Part shown: piece by piece, positions 33,252 to 42,207 of the stretch | Layout: each line of letters opens with the position of its first letter | Numbering within the stretch: the stretch's first letter is position 1 | NCBI RefSeq assembly: GCF_944324615.1 | Contig: NZ_CALUWY010000011.1 | Coordinates: 1 to 58,741 of the forward strand | Direction: 5' to 3' | Source: an uncultured Mailhella sp. | Lineage (GTDB): Bacteria; Desulfobacterota; Desulfovibrionia; Desulfovibrionales; Desulfovibrionaceae | Length of the DNA stretch: 58,741 nucleotides | The notes under the pieces: generated by a model | What the model saw: only the letters and a program-made list of their open reading frames with translations | Databases searched by the model: none | Told to the model about the DNA's origin: nothing | Program-made: the position numbers and the translations under genes

Positions 33252-35510
33252 ATGATGGCACGTTCTCTGATGCAGGCACTGGCGCTCGCCGTAATGGAAA
33301 TGCGGTCGCGCCGTCATGAATGTCTGACGGTGGAACATCTGCTGCTTGCCATGACGCGCGAGCAGCTCGGCCGCGTCATTCTCAAGGGCTGCGGGGCGGA
33401 TATTCCGGCCCTCCGGCATCAGCTTGAAGAGTATCTTTCGCGCTATCTGCCCGCCACCGGGCCGGAACCTTCCGCAGAGAGCGAAGTCTTGCAGACCGAG
33501 GCTCTGGAACGGGTGCTGGAAAGGGCGGTGGCCCATGTGCAGTCTTCCGGCCGCCGCGATGCGGACATAGGCGACGTTCTGGCCGCCATGTTCGAGGAAG
33601 AAGACAGCTGGGCGGCGTTCTACCTGCGCCGTCAGGGCGTGGACAGGCTGCGCGTGCTGGAATTTCTGTCCCACGAGCTTCCCGAGATACTGCGGCAGGC
33701 CGCGCGCAGGCGCACGCAGGAAACCACGGAACGCCAGGAGGAGGCCCCCCAGGTCTCGGCGCTGGAACGCTATGCCGTGGATCTGGTGGAAAAGGCGAAG
33801 CAGGGCCGCATCGACCCCCTGGTGGGGCGCGATGCGGAAGTGGCGCGTCTTCTGGAAATTCTTTCCCGCCGCCGCAAGAACAATCCTCTGCTTGTGGGCG
33901 AACCGGGCACGGGCAAGACGGCCATTGCCGAAGGGCTGGCCTGGAAGATAGCGCAGGGCGAGGTGCCGCGCGCCTTCCGCTCCATTGCCATGTATGCGCT
34001 GGATCTCGGTTCCCTGCTGGCCGGTTCCAAGTATCGCGGCGATTTCGAGGCCCGCATCAAGGAAGTGGTGAACGAGCTTCGGCAGAAGCCCGGGGCCATT
34101 CTCTTCATCGACGAAATCCACACCATCGTGGGCGCAGGCGCCACGAGCGGCGGTTCCATGGACGCCTCGAACCTGCTCAAGCCCGTGCTGGCCGCCGGGG
34201 AACTGCGCTGCATAGGTTCCACCACCCATGAGGAATACCGCAATCATTTCGAGAAGGACCGCGCCCTGAGCCGCCGCTTCCAGTGCGTGGACGTGCGCGA
34301 GCCTTCGCAGGCGGACTGCCTCGACATTCTGCGCGGTCTTCAGGATCGCTACGAGAAATTTCACGGGGTGAAGTATTCCAGGGGGGCCGTACAGGCCGCC
34401 GTGGAACTTTCCGCAAGGCATATTCAGGACAGGCTTCTTCCCGACAAGGCCATCGACGTCATGGACGAAGCCGGGGCCGCGGCCGGGCTCAAGCCGGGGT
34501 TCCGCCGGGGCGCGGTGGTGTCCGTGCAGGACATCGAGCGCGTGGTGGCGCGCATGGCGGGCATTCCCGCCCGGAGCGTGAGCCGCGGCGAAAAGGAAAG
34601 GCTGCAGACGCTCGGCGCGGATCTTCGTGCCCGCGTGTTCGGGCAGGATCAGGCCGTGGACGCCATTGTCCGGGCCATACTGCGTTCCCGCGCGGGGCTG
34701 AGCCGGGAAAACCGCCCGGCGGCCTCCTTCCTGTTCCACGGGCCCACGGGCGTGGGCAAGACGGAACTGGCCAAGGCGCTTGCCGAACTTTTGGACGTGG
34801 CCTTTGTGCGCTTCGACATGAGCGAATACATGGAAAAGCACGCCGTGGCGCGGCTCATCGGTTCGCCTCCCGGTTATGTGGGCTTCGAGCAGGGCGGTCT
34901 GCTCACCGAGGCCATACGCAAGACGCCCCATGCCGTGCTGCTGCTCGACGAGGTGGAAAAGGCCCATCCCGACGTGTACAACGTGCTTCTGCAGGTCATG
35001 GACTACGCCACCCTCACGGACAATACCGGCCGCAAGGCGGATTTCCGCAACGTGGTGCTCATCATGACCACCAACGCCGGAGCGCGGGAAATGGAGCAGT
35101 CGCCGGTGGGCTTCTGGTCCACGAGCCGCGCGTCGGACCGCAGCGCCGGAGCCGTGGAACAGACCTTCAGCCCGGAATTCCGCAACAGGCTGGACGCCAT
35201 CGTTCCCTTCCAGAGCCTGAGCTTCGATCTCATGGCCCGCATTGTGGACAAGACCGTGGCCGCCCTGGCTCCCGGGCTTGCCCAGCACCGCGTCAGTCTC
35301 GAACTTGCGGATTCGGCCCGCGAATGGCTGGCGCACAAGGGCTTTGATCCGCGCATGGGCGCGCGTCCGCTGCAGCGCGTGATCCGTTCCGAGCTGGAGG
35401 ACAGGCTTGCGGAGCTTCTGCTCTTCGGCGGTCTGGAAAAGGGCGGCAGGGTGCGCGTGGAGGCGAAAAGCCCCGAGGATGAGCACCTTACCCTCACGGC
35501 AGGAGGGTAG
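33252..35510 (+). CDS. clpA: ATP-dependent Clp protease ATP-binding subunit ClpA
   Basis: A 752 aa AAA+ unfoldase that feeds substrates to ClpP. The Clp N-domain (ClpS-binding) is at 1-140. D1 has Walker A GEPGTGKT near 216 and Walker B LFIDEIHTI. D2 has GPTGVGKT near 497 and VLLLDEVEKAHPDV. There is no ClpB-type middle coiled coil, so it is ClpA rather than a disaggregase. The ClpP-docking loop appears as SPVGFW where E. coli ClpA has an IGL motif. The end carries GARPLQRVIRSELEDRLAE. It has its own promoter, and aat starts 7 bases after its stop. Confidence 0.96.
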   Translation: MMARSLMQALALAVMEMRSRRHECLTVEHLLLAMTREQLGRVILKGCGADIPALRHQLEEYLSRYLPATGPEPSAESEVLQTEALERVLERAVAHVQSSGRRDADIGDVLAAMFEEEDSWAAFYLRRQGVDRLRVLEFLSHELPEILRQAARRRTQETTERQEEAPQVSALERYAVDLVEKAKQGRIDPLVGRDAEVARLLEILSRRRKNNPLLVGEPGTGKTAIAEGLAWKIAQGEVPRAFRSIAMYALDLGSLLAGSKYRGDFEARIKEVVNELRQKPGAILFIDEIHTIVGAGATSGGSMDASNLLKPVLAAGELRCIGSTTHEEYRNHFEKDRALSRRFQCVDVREPSQADCLDILRGLQDRYEKFHGVKYSRGAVQAAVELSARHIQDRLLPDKAIDVMDEAGAAAGLKPGFRRGAVVSVQDIERVVARMAGIPARSVSRGEKERLQTLGADLRARVFGQDQAVDAIVRAILRSRAGLSRENRPAASFLFHGPTGVGKTELAKALAELLDVAFVRFDMSEYMEKHAVARLIGSPPGYVGFEQGGLLTEAIRKTPHAVLLLDEVEKAHPDVYNVLLQVMDYATLTDNTGRKADFRNVVLIMTTNAGAREMEQSPVGFWSTSRASDRSAGAVEQTFSPEFRNRLDAIVPFQSLSFDLMARIVDKTVAALAPGLAQHRVSLELADSAREWLAHKGFDPRMGARPLQRVIRSELEDRLAELLLFGGLEKGGRVRVEAKSPEDEHLTLTAGG

Positions 35511-35517
35511 CGTATCC

Positions 35518-36183
35518 ATGGCGGCCCCTCTTGCGTGGATGCCCGAAGGCGGGCCGTTATGGTTTCCCCCTGCGGAACGCGCTCTGGAGGGCGGCCTGCT
35601 CATGGCCGGGGGCGATCTTTCCCCCAAAAGGCTGCTCTACGCCTATTCCCGCGGGATTTTTCCCTGGTATGAGGCCGATTCCCCCATTCTCTGGTGGTCG
35701 CCCGATCCGCGCTGCGTGCTTTTTCCCGAAAGGCTGCATGTGAGCGCAAGCCTGCGCCGCGTGCTGAACAGCGGGCGCTTCAGCTTCAGCGTGGACAGTG
35801 CCTTTTCCCGCATCATACGCGCCTGCGCCGCGGTTCCGCGCCCGGGGCAGGATGGTACCTGGCTTGTGCCCGACATGGTGGAGGCCTATGAGCGCCTGCA
35901 TGTTCTCGGCCATGCCCATTCCGTGGAGGTGTGGCAGGACGGGGAACTGGCCGGGGGGCTGTACGGCGTGCTGCGGGGCCGGGCCTTTTTCGGAGAATCC
36001 ATGTTTCATCTGCGGCCGGATGCTTCCAAGGCCGCCGTGGTGCATCTCATTTCCTGGCTTCGGGAACGGGATGTGGCCGTGGTGGACTGCCAGCAGACCA
36101 CGCCGCACATGCTGCGCCTCGGTGCGGAGGAAATACCGCGCAGGGAATTTCTCGCCCTGCTGCGCGTGCTCTGCCCCCGCTGA
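35518..36183 (+). CDS. aat: Leucyl/phenylalanyl-tRNA-protein transferase
   Basis: Adds Leu or Phe from aminoacyl-tRNA to proteins with N-terminal Arg or Lys, creating degrons read by ClpS (221 aa). Family blocks present: FPPAERALEGGLLMAGGDLSP, YSRGIFPWYEADSPILWWSPDPR, GGLYGVLRGRAFFGESMF and VVDCQQTTPHMLRLGAEEIPRREF. The start at 35518 follows AGGAGGG; the frame is open earlier but only as a shadow inside clpA. It is cotranscribed with clpA, so the tagging and degrading steps share regulation. Confidence 0.96.
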   Translation: MAAPLAWMPEGGPLWFPPAERALEGGLLMAGGDLSPKRLLYAYSRGIFPWYEADSPILWWSPDPRCVLFPERLHVSASLRRVLNSGRFSFSVDSAFSRIIRACAAVPRPGQDGTWLVPDMVEAYERLHVLGHAHSVEVWQDGELAGGLYGVLRGRAFFGESMFHLRPDASKAAVVHLISWLRERDVAVVDCQQTTPHMLRLGAEEIPRREFLALLRVLCPR

Positions 36184-36313
36184 GGCGTTCCGCCGCAGGG
36201 TCATGCCCCGGCGGCTTTTTTTGCGGCCTTTTTCCGCAGAGGCGTTTCTGCCCGTATCCCGCGCCTTCGTGCCTCTGCGCCGGATTCACGTTTTACCAGC
36301 AAGGAGCTTTGTC

Positions 36314-36727
36314 ATGAGCGATGTCGTCACCTTTGAACAGACCCCCCGCGGCTTCACCGTCCATACGGGGCACCCCCTTCTGGGGGACATGCACGCCGAT
36401 TTTGCCACCGTCGCGCCGGAAAAGCGGCAGGGCACGGCCCGCGCGCTGCTTGTTTCCGCCGCGCTGGACTGCTTCTGCGGCACCCTGAATGCCGCGCTTC
36501 TGGCCCGCGACGTGCAGTACCGCAGCATGACGGGCACGGGCCGCGCGGAAAAGGTGCAGCGCGACGGCGTTTCCTACGTCACCCGCATCGACATCGACGT
36601 GCGCGTGGATGTGGACGAGGCGGACCGCGAAACGCTGGAACACTGTCTCAGAATCGTGAAGGGCTGCATGATCACCCGTTCCCTCATGCAGGGCATGGAA
36701 GTGGAGGTGCACGCTTCCCGCGCGTGA
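36314..36727 (+). CDS. OsmC family protein
   Basis: A 137 aa protein of the OsmC/Ohr fold, a family of thiol peroxidases acting on organic hydroperoxides. The first half has the family helix SAALDCFCGTLNAALLARDV with Cys53 and Cys55. The second half has HCLRIVKGCMITRSLMQGMEVEV with Cys118 in the usual resolving position. Which of Cys53 or Cys55 is the peroxidatic residue cannot be decided. An AAGGAG ribosome site precedes the ATG. It follows aat but probably has its own transcript. Confidence 0.8.
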   Translation: MSDVVTFEQTPRGFTVHTGHPLLGDMHADFATVAPEKRQGTARALLVSAALDCFCGTLNAALLARDVQYRSMTGTGRAEKVQRDGVSYVTRIDIDVRVDVDEADRETLEHCLRIVKGCMITRSLMQGMEVEVHASRA

Positions 36728-36906
36728 GCGCTCCGGCCTGGGCGTTCCGGGCGGATGCGCGCCGGAGCTTCCGGGCGCCTTCTGCCGGGGAGCCTGTGCG
36801 GCGCAGGGCATGCACGATATCCGTGCACTTCTCTTGATTGAAGTGCCGGAGAAAAGAAGGCCGTGCAGCTTTTCCGCAGAGGTTCTGCCGTATCGCATCT
36901 TCTCCC

Positions 36907-36935
36907 TTGCGGAAGCGGGAGCTTTGTTCTAACGT
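36907..36935 (+). promoter_or_regulatory. Candidate promoter upstream of the propeller-like gene
   Basis: TTGCGG (36907-36912) and TAACGT (36930-36935) are 17 bases apart. The leader that follows can fold GTTGAAAGACT (36939-36949) against AGTCTTTTTCAAC (36961-36973), just before a GAGGAGGG ribosome site. Confidence 0.35.
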
Positions 36936-36987
36936 CGCGTTGAAAGACTTCCATTTCGGGAGTCTTTTTCAACCCTGAGGAGGGTAT

Positions 36988-37881
36988 ATGAACAGGTTCT
37001 TCGCTTTTGCGGCGGCTGGGGCCATGCTTCTGGGTGTGTACGGTCAGGCTCAGGCTCTTCCTGAACCCGACATGTCTCCCAAGTACACCTACGAACTGAA
37101 GGATGTCATGAAGGTCGACGGCCGCCAGGGTGTGGCCTGCGACGGCAAGTACATCTATGTCAGCTGCAGCAAGGTGCTCTACAAGTACGACATGGACGGC
37201 AAGCTGGTCCTGAAGAACGACAAGCCCTTTGAAACCGGCTACACCAAGGCGGTGAATCACCTCGGCGACATCGACGTGTACAACGGGGAAATCTACTGCG
37301 GCGTGGAAAACTTCATGGACGGCGTGGGCAAGGACATTCAGGTTTCCGTGTACGACGCGAACACCCTCAAGTTCAAACGTGCCTTCCCCTTCAACGAAGC
37401 CTCCGGTCAGCAGGAAACCTCCGGCATCACGGTGGACCCGGTGAAGGGCACCGTGTGGATGTGCTCCTGGGTGGGCGAGGAATCCGGCCGTTACCTCTAT
37501 GAATACGACCTGGACGGCAACTATCTGCGCAAGGTGCATCTGCAGCCCGTGCCGCAGTGGGTGCAGGGCATATTCTACTATGACGGTTCCCTCTTCCTCA
37601 CGGCGGACGACGGCACGGCCGACGACAATGAACCCGACCATCTCTATCGTGTGGACATTTCCTCCGATACCTACGCTCCCGTGATTCTGGAAAAGACCTT
37701 TACCGAAACCATCCGTCAGGGTGAAATTGAAGGCCTCTGCGTCGATCCTTCCACCGGCGACCTTCTGGTGCATCAGAACCGCGGCGCGCGCATCGTGCTC
37801 GGCATGACCAAGGGCATGTATCCCGGCTACAAGGAAGAAGTACACGAAATTTACCGCTTCAAGATGACCCCTGCAAAGTAA
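36988..37881 (+). CDS. Secreted beta-propeller-like protein of unknown function
   Basis: A 297 aa protein with a clear signal peptide (residues 1-23, cleavage after AQA). The mature part has repeating short strands ending in aromatic-acidic turns, such as KVLYKYDMDGKLV, YEYDLDGNYLRKV and LYRVDISSD, spaced about 45-60 residues apart. This resembles a beta-propeller or SMP-30-like fold. Three Cys occur in the N-terminal half (VACDGKYIYVSCS, IYCGVENF) and others later (WMCSW, GLCVD), so disulfides are possible. I do not recognise a named family. It is periplasmic or extracellular by prediction. It is flanked by its own promoter candidate and a terminator, so it is a single-gene unit. Confidence 0.75.
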   Translation: MNRFFAFAAAGAMLLGVYGQAQALPEPDMSPKYTYELKDVMKVDGRQGVACDGKYIYVSCSKVLYKYDMDGKLVLKNDKPFETGYTKAVNHLGDIDVYNGEIYCGVENFMDGVGKDIQVSVYDANTLKFKRAFPFNEASGQQETSGITVDPVKGTVWMCSWVGEESGRYLYEYDLDGNYLRKVHLQPVPQWVQGIFYYDGSLFLTADDGTADDNEPDHLYRVDISSDTYAPVILEKTFTETIRQGEIEGLCVDPSTGDLLVHQNRGARIVLGMTKGMYPGYKEEVHEIYRFKMTPAK

Positions 37882-37930
37882 GGTTTTACCCTATGCGTCC
37901 CGCCTGTGCGGGGCGGTCATGATCCGAAAG

Positions 37931-37957
37931 GCTCTGGCTCTGCCAGAGCTTTTTTTT
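37931..37957 (+). terminator. Terminator after the propeller-like gene
   Basis: GCTCTGG and CCAGAGC pair around CTCTG and are followed by eight T. Confidence 0.88.
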
Positions 37958-38144
37958 GCGGCCCGGCAGCGCCCTTTTCCTGCTGAGCGCACCTGAACAG
38001 GGGGAAAAAGCCTGCGGCGCAGGCCCTGTGCGCGGCGCTGTGCCGCCTGCGTCACGCTTGTGGCTTTTAGGTTTTGCCTTGCTGTTTGTATTATTATGCG
38101 ATACCATGAGGAATTATTGCTTTTCTCCATAAAGGTACTGCAAC

Positions 38145-39497
38145 ATGGAATGGCTTACGCTTGTCAACAACTTCGTCTGGGGCCCGTGCATGCTGGTGCT
38201 CCTTTTCGGCACCGGCCTGTATCTTACCATAGGGCTGCGTTTCTTCACCATCCGCAACTTTGCCCGGGGCATGCGCCATGCCTGGGCAGGGCGGCGTCAG
38301 GATTCCGAGCACGGGGAAATTTCTCCGTTCAACGCGCTCATGACGGCCCTTGCCGGTGACATAGGCACGGGCAACATCGTGGGCGTGGCCACGGCCATCT
38401 ATATGGGCGGCCCCGGGGCCTTGTTCTGGATGTGGATGACGGCCCTTGTGGGCATGGCCACCAAGTTCAGCGAAGTGCTGCTCGCCGTGCATTTCAGGGA
38501 ACGCACCCCTGCGGGCAACTGGGTGGGCGGAGCCATGTTCTTCATTAAAAACGGCCTGGGCCGCCGCTGGATGTGGCTGGGAAGCGCGTTTGCGCTTTTC
38601 GGCATCGTGGCCTGCATCGGCACCGGAGCCATGGTGCAGAGCAACGCCATAGGCGGCGTGCTGGAGGCGGGCTTCGGCATTGCTCCCGAACTTTCCGCCG
38701 CGGTGCTTCTGCTGCTTTCCGGTCTGGTGCTGCTCGGCGGGGTGAAGCGCATCGCCGCCGTGGCCGGCAAGATCGTGCCCGCCATGGCCCTGTGCTACGC
38801 GGCCATGGCGCTGGTGGTCATTGCCATGCACATAGAGGAGGTGCCCGGCATCTTCCTCATGGTGCTGCGCGAAGCCTTCACGCCCACGGCCGCCCAGGGC
38901 GGCGCGGCGGGCGCTTCCATCATGATGGCCATACGCATGGGCATGGCCCGCGGCATTTTCTCCAACGAAGCGGGACTCGGCACGGCCCCCATGGCCCATG
39001 CCGCCGCGTCCACCCGTTCCCCCATGACGCAGGCCACCATAGGCATGCTTGATACCTTCATCGACACCATCGTGGTGTGCAGCCTCACGGCCTTCGCCCT
39101 GCTGGTCACGGGCGAGTGGTGCCATGCCGAAGAGGGCGCGGCCGTAACCTCCGCCGCCTTTGAAAGCGTGCTGCCCGGCGTGGGCGGCATTGTGGTGACG
39201 GTGTGCCTTTCCCTGTTCGCCTTTACCACGGCCATGAGCTGGTGCGTGTACGGCGAGCGCTGCGCCATCTACTTCTTCGGCGACAGGGCGCAGCTTCCCT
39301 TCCGCGTGGTGTACTGCATTGCCATACCCGTGGGCATACTCATCAAGCTCGACCTTGTCTGGCTCCTGGCCGATACCTGCAACGCGCTCATGGCCATACC
39401 CAACCTCATTGCCATCCTGCTGCTCAGTCCCGTGCTCTTCCGGCTGGTGAAGAAGGAGGAGGCCGACTTCCGCTCCGAATGCGCCAGGGACGAATGA
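38145..39497 (+). CDS. AGCS family sodium:alanine/glycine symporter
   Basis: A 450 aa membrane protein with about ten to eleven helices, of the alanine/glycine:cation symporter family. The signature GDIGTGNIVGVATAIYMGGPGA is near residue 70, followed by FWMWMTALVGMATKFSEVLLAVHFRE. FSNEAGLGTAPMAHAAA near 270 is another conserved block. It imports small amino acids with sodium. I looked for a glycine riboswitch upstream and saw none. A terminator follows, so it is a single-gene transcript. Confidence 0.95.
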   Translation: MEWLTLVNNFVWGPCMLVLLFGTGLYLTIGLRFFTIRNFARGMRHAWAGRRQDSEHGEISPFNALMTALAGDIGTGNIVGVATAIYMGGPGALFWMWMTALVGMATKFSEVLLAVHFRERTPAGNWVGGAMFFIKNGLGRRWMWLGSAFALFGIVACIGTGAMVQSNAIGGVLEAGFGIAPELSAAVLLLLSGLVLLGGVKRIAAVAGKIVPAMALCYAAMALVVIAMHIEEVPGIFLMVLREAFTPTAAQGGAAGASIMMAIRMGMARGIFSNEAGLGTAPMAHAAASTRSPMTQATIGMLDTFIDTIVVCSLTAFALLVTGEWCHAEEGAAVTSAAFESVLPGVGGIVVTVCLSLFAFTTAMSWCVYGERCAIYFFGDRAQLPFRVVYCIAIPVGILIKLDLVWLLADTCNALMAIPNLIAILLLSPVLFRLVKKEEADFRSECARDE

Positions 39498-39514
39498 GCC
39501 TGAACAAAGCCTGA

Positions 39515-39547
39515 CCGCCGGAGGGTTTCCCCCTCCGGTTTTTTGTT
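39515..39547 (+). terminator. Terminator of the AGCS symporter gene
   Basis: A CCGGAGGG/CCCTCCGG stem with a TTTCC loop is followed by a run of T (39539-39544). Confidence 0.88.
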
Positions 39548-39727
39548 TAAAGGGGCATGGCCCTGCGCTTTTCTGCGGAAGGCATGTTTTTGGGGGAAAG
39601 AATGCAGGCGGAGAAAGGTGCTGCCTGCAGAAGAAGGGCGGGCTCCGGGCAGAGAACAGGACGGAGCCTGTGCAGGAAGAAAAGATAAAAGAAAAGGCCC
39701 GTCAGATGACGGGCCCTTATATCTATA

Positions 39728-39802
<75 letters not shown>

Positions 39803-40124
39803 ACAGTAGGAACAGTGGTCTTTTATAAAAGAAGGCCGGGGCTGTCAACAAAAAAATTTGCAGAACCGATATTTTTTTTGCGGCAGGCTGGAAAAGGCCC
39901 TTCGCAGCATACAGAAAGGCCCGGAAAAGGCGGCGGAAGCCCGGGGAAAAGGGGGGGCGGAAGCGTGAAGGCGCAAGGCCCTTTTCTGCCTTGCCGGGCC
40001 TTCAGCTGTACGCGGACAGGCGCAGGGGGGAGGAGGGGAACGCCAGCCGCGGGCAAAAAGAAAGGCCGCTCCTTTCGGAGCGGCCGGGGGGGGGGAAGGC
40101 GGCCGCAGGGCCGCCCTTCAGGGT
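39803..40124. other. Intergenic region with the arylsulfotransferase terminator
   Basis: About 320 bases without a gene. A perfect stem, GGCCGCTCC (40064-40072) with GGAGCGGCC (40077-40085), followed on the minus strand by TTTCTTTTT, ends the arylsulfotransferase transcript. Confidence 0.75.
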
Positions 40125-41576
40125 TTACTTCCTGGGCTGGTCGTAGTCATAGCCCTTCAGATCGGTGGTAGGAGCGTTTTCCACCTTGGGAGGACGTCCG
40201 CCGTTGGGGGAAGCCTTGTATTCAAGCAGACTCTTCCAGTCGGGGCAGGAAGGCGCAAGCTTGCGGATGGGCTTCAGGTCGCGGCCCTTGAGCTGGGGAG
40301 AATCGGCCGCATAGCGGAAGGCGCGGTGAATCTGCGTCCAGGGGTTGTTGTCCTTCTTCACGCAGTAGGGTTCGTCTCCGGACATGGGGTTCAGAAATTC
40401 CCACACCACTTCGCCTTCGGGGGTGACTTCAAACACATGGCCGTTGTTGGTGGCCGTGATCTGCCAGTTGCCGTTGGGCAGCTTCTGCGCGGCGCTCTGG
40501 TAGTCGGAATAGAAGCTGTTGGGATCCTGGGTCTTGAACGACCATACGATCTTGCCGCCGTTGAAGGTGCCGTCGCGTTCTATTTCATAGGCGGCGCTGT
40601 GGTTGCCGCTGGGGCGCATGGTGCCGTTGTCGAAGATGCTCAGGTTGCCGTTGGGCAGCCAGTTGCAGTCGTGGGAGCCGAAAAGAATCTGGTCGCCGTT
40701 GCGGGCGTAGCCCTGTTCCTTGGTGCCCGCGCCGTAGGCGTAGGGGTTGCCCCAGCGCCAGACCATTTTCTTGGTCTTTCTGTCGATGATGTACATTTCA
40801 CCCCAGTCGCGGGAGTTCACCAGATACTGGTCCGTCTTGGGGTTGTAGCGCACGGAGTTCCAGTGCGTCCAGTCCGGGCCGGCAAAGTAGGCGGGCATGT
40901 AGCCGAAGGGAAGATGATAGTTGGGGTCCCACTGGTCCTTGGCCGTGCCGATGTGATCCTTCACATGGAATTCCCACACGATCTTGCCGCTGGGGTCCAC
41001 TTCGATGATGGCGTCGGGCCATACGCCTTCGAGCACCTTGCCGTCGGGGTACTTGAAGCCGTCCTTATAGATGGTGGGGTCCTTGGGGTCGCGGCCCTTG
41101 GCGATCATTTCATCCCAGTTCATCTTTTCCCAGATGAGCATGGCGGTGTTGCCGTTGGGCAGGCGGTCGAAGCCGTGATGGGCCACCTTGTTCTCGTCGC
41201 GGATGGTGTATTCCCACACCACGTTGCCGTCCCAGTCGTATTCACGCAGGGTTCCGTGCCAGCCGCCGAAGGTCACCGGGGAACCGGGGCCCTGTTCGGC
41301 GCGCAGCAGGTGGCCGTTGGGCAGAAGCTCGGCCATGAAGGCCTGACGGCCGTGGTTCCATTCGTGCACCACATTGCCTTCGAGGTCGATGAGGTAGGTC
41401 TTGGTGCCGCCCAGATGGTTGGTGTAGAGCACATAGCCGCCGTAGGACTTCTCTTTCTGATAGTGAAGAACGCCCAGAGGGCCGCAGATGGCCTCATAGG
41501 CCTGAGAAGGGGCGGGGGCGGTGCAGAGCCCCGTGACAAGGGCGGCTCCGGCCAGGAAGGCAACGAGTTTACGCAT
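40125..41576 (-). CDS. Arylsulfotransferase (ASST) family protein, periplasmic
   Basis: A 483 aa exported protein matching the bacterial arylsulfate sulfotransferase family, PAPS-independent enzymes that move sulfate between phenolic compounds. A signal peptide covers residues 1-26 (cleavage at SQA-Y). The mature part shows the six-bladed propeller pattern with repeated YDWDGNVVWEY, EVDPSGKIVWEFH, IIDRKTKKMVWRWG and EVTPEGEVVWEF units. It also has the family block GSHDCNWLPNGNLSIFDNG near residue 300. Which His is catalytic cannot be fixed without alignment. No DsbL/DsbI partner genes lie beside it, unlike the enterobacterial assT locus. It has its own terminator. In gut-type bacteria such enzymes may act on dietary or host phenol sulfates; that role is inferred. 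Confidence 0.82.
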   Translation of the reverse strand: MRKLVAFLAGAALVTGLCTAPAPSQAYEAICGPLGVLHYQKEKSYGGYVLYTNHLGGTKTYLIDLEGNVVHEWNHGRQAFMAELLPNGHLLRAEQGPGSPVTFGGWHGTLREYDWDGNVVWEYTIRDENKVAHHGFDRLPNGNTAMLIWEKMNWDEMIAKGRDPKDPTIYKDGFKYPDGKVLEGVWPDAIIEVDPSGKIVWEFHVKDHIGTAKDQWDPNYHLPFGYMPAYFAGPDWTHWNSVRYNPKTDQYLVNSRDWGEMYIIDRKTKKMVWRWGNPYAYGAGTKEQGYARNGDQILFGSHDCNWLPNGNLSIFDNGTMRPSGNHSAAYEIERDGTFNGGKIVWSFKTQDPNSFYSDYQSAAQKLPNGNWQITATNNGHVFEVTPEGEVVWEFLNPMSGDEPYCVKKDNNPWTQIHRAFRYAADSPQLKGRDLKPIRKLAPSCPDWKSLLEYKASPNGGRPPKVENAPTTDLKGYDYDQPRK

Positions 41577-42207
41577 AGCATTCTCCTCCAGTGTTGAATG
41601 TGCGTAGAAAGAGTTAGCTCATTTTTTCACAATTTAAAGCAAAAAGTCAACAATAATTAAAGTAAAACCTATTTAAATGGGGAAACTTTTGTCGAATTCA
41701 CAGAAAATTCACCCTTTTCCGGCAGTCCCGGGCATAGGCGCGCCTTTTTCCGCACGGCTTCCGCGAAAAGCCGCACAAGGCGGGAAGGCCTGCGGCACAG
41801 GGGGTAAGGCCCGCACAGGGGCGGGAAAAGGGGCTTTTGGGGGAAGGGCAGCGCCGTCCGTCAGGGATCTTGTTCCTGAACGGTGCATGCTCCTGCCGCG
41901 GCAGGCCTTGCGGGCGCAGGTCACCGGCCCTTTTTCACGGGCAGGCCGCCGGGCGGAAGGGCGGAGAAGCCTTCTGCGCCGGGGCTTCGGGGCGCGCAGG
42001 CCGCCTGCGGCCATGCTTTTTGTTACAAAGGCAGTTTTTCCATTGACAGGAGAAGGGGGTGTGCTGAACAATGAAAAAAATTTTCGTTACTTCCTTCAGC
42101 AGCTTTCCTCTGGGATGTGAACGCTCCCTCCGGGGAGTGTCTGTCCTCACGGCTCTGCCCGCCGGAGGTGGAATCAGTCGGCGGATGGGCCGGATGCGGA
42201 TTGAAAC
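41577..42207. other. Divergent intergenic region
   Basis: About 630 bases with no gene recognised. The 41600-41700 part next to the arylsulfotransferase start is AT-rich and likely holds its promoter on the minus strand; the remainder is GC-rich and featureless. Confidence 0.5.

Noticed and set aside
37882..38144. Glycine riboswitch before the AGCS symporter
   Set aside because: I could not find the tandem conserved aptamer cores; only an upstream terminator is visible.
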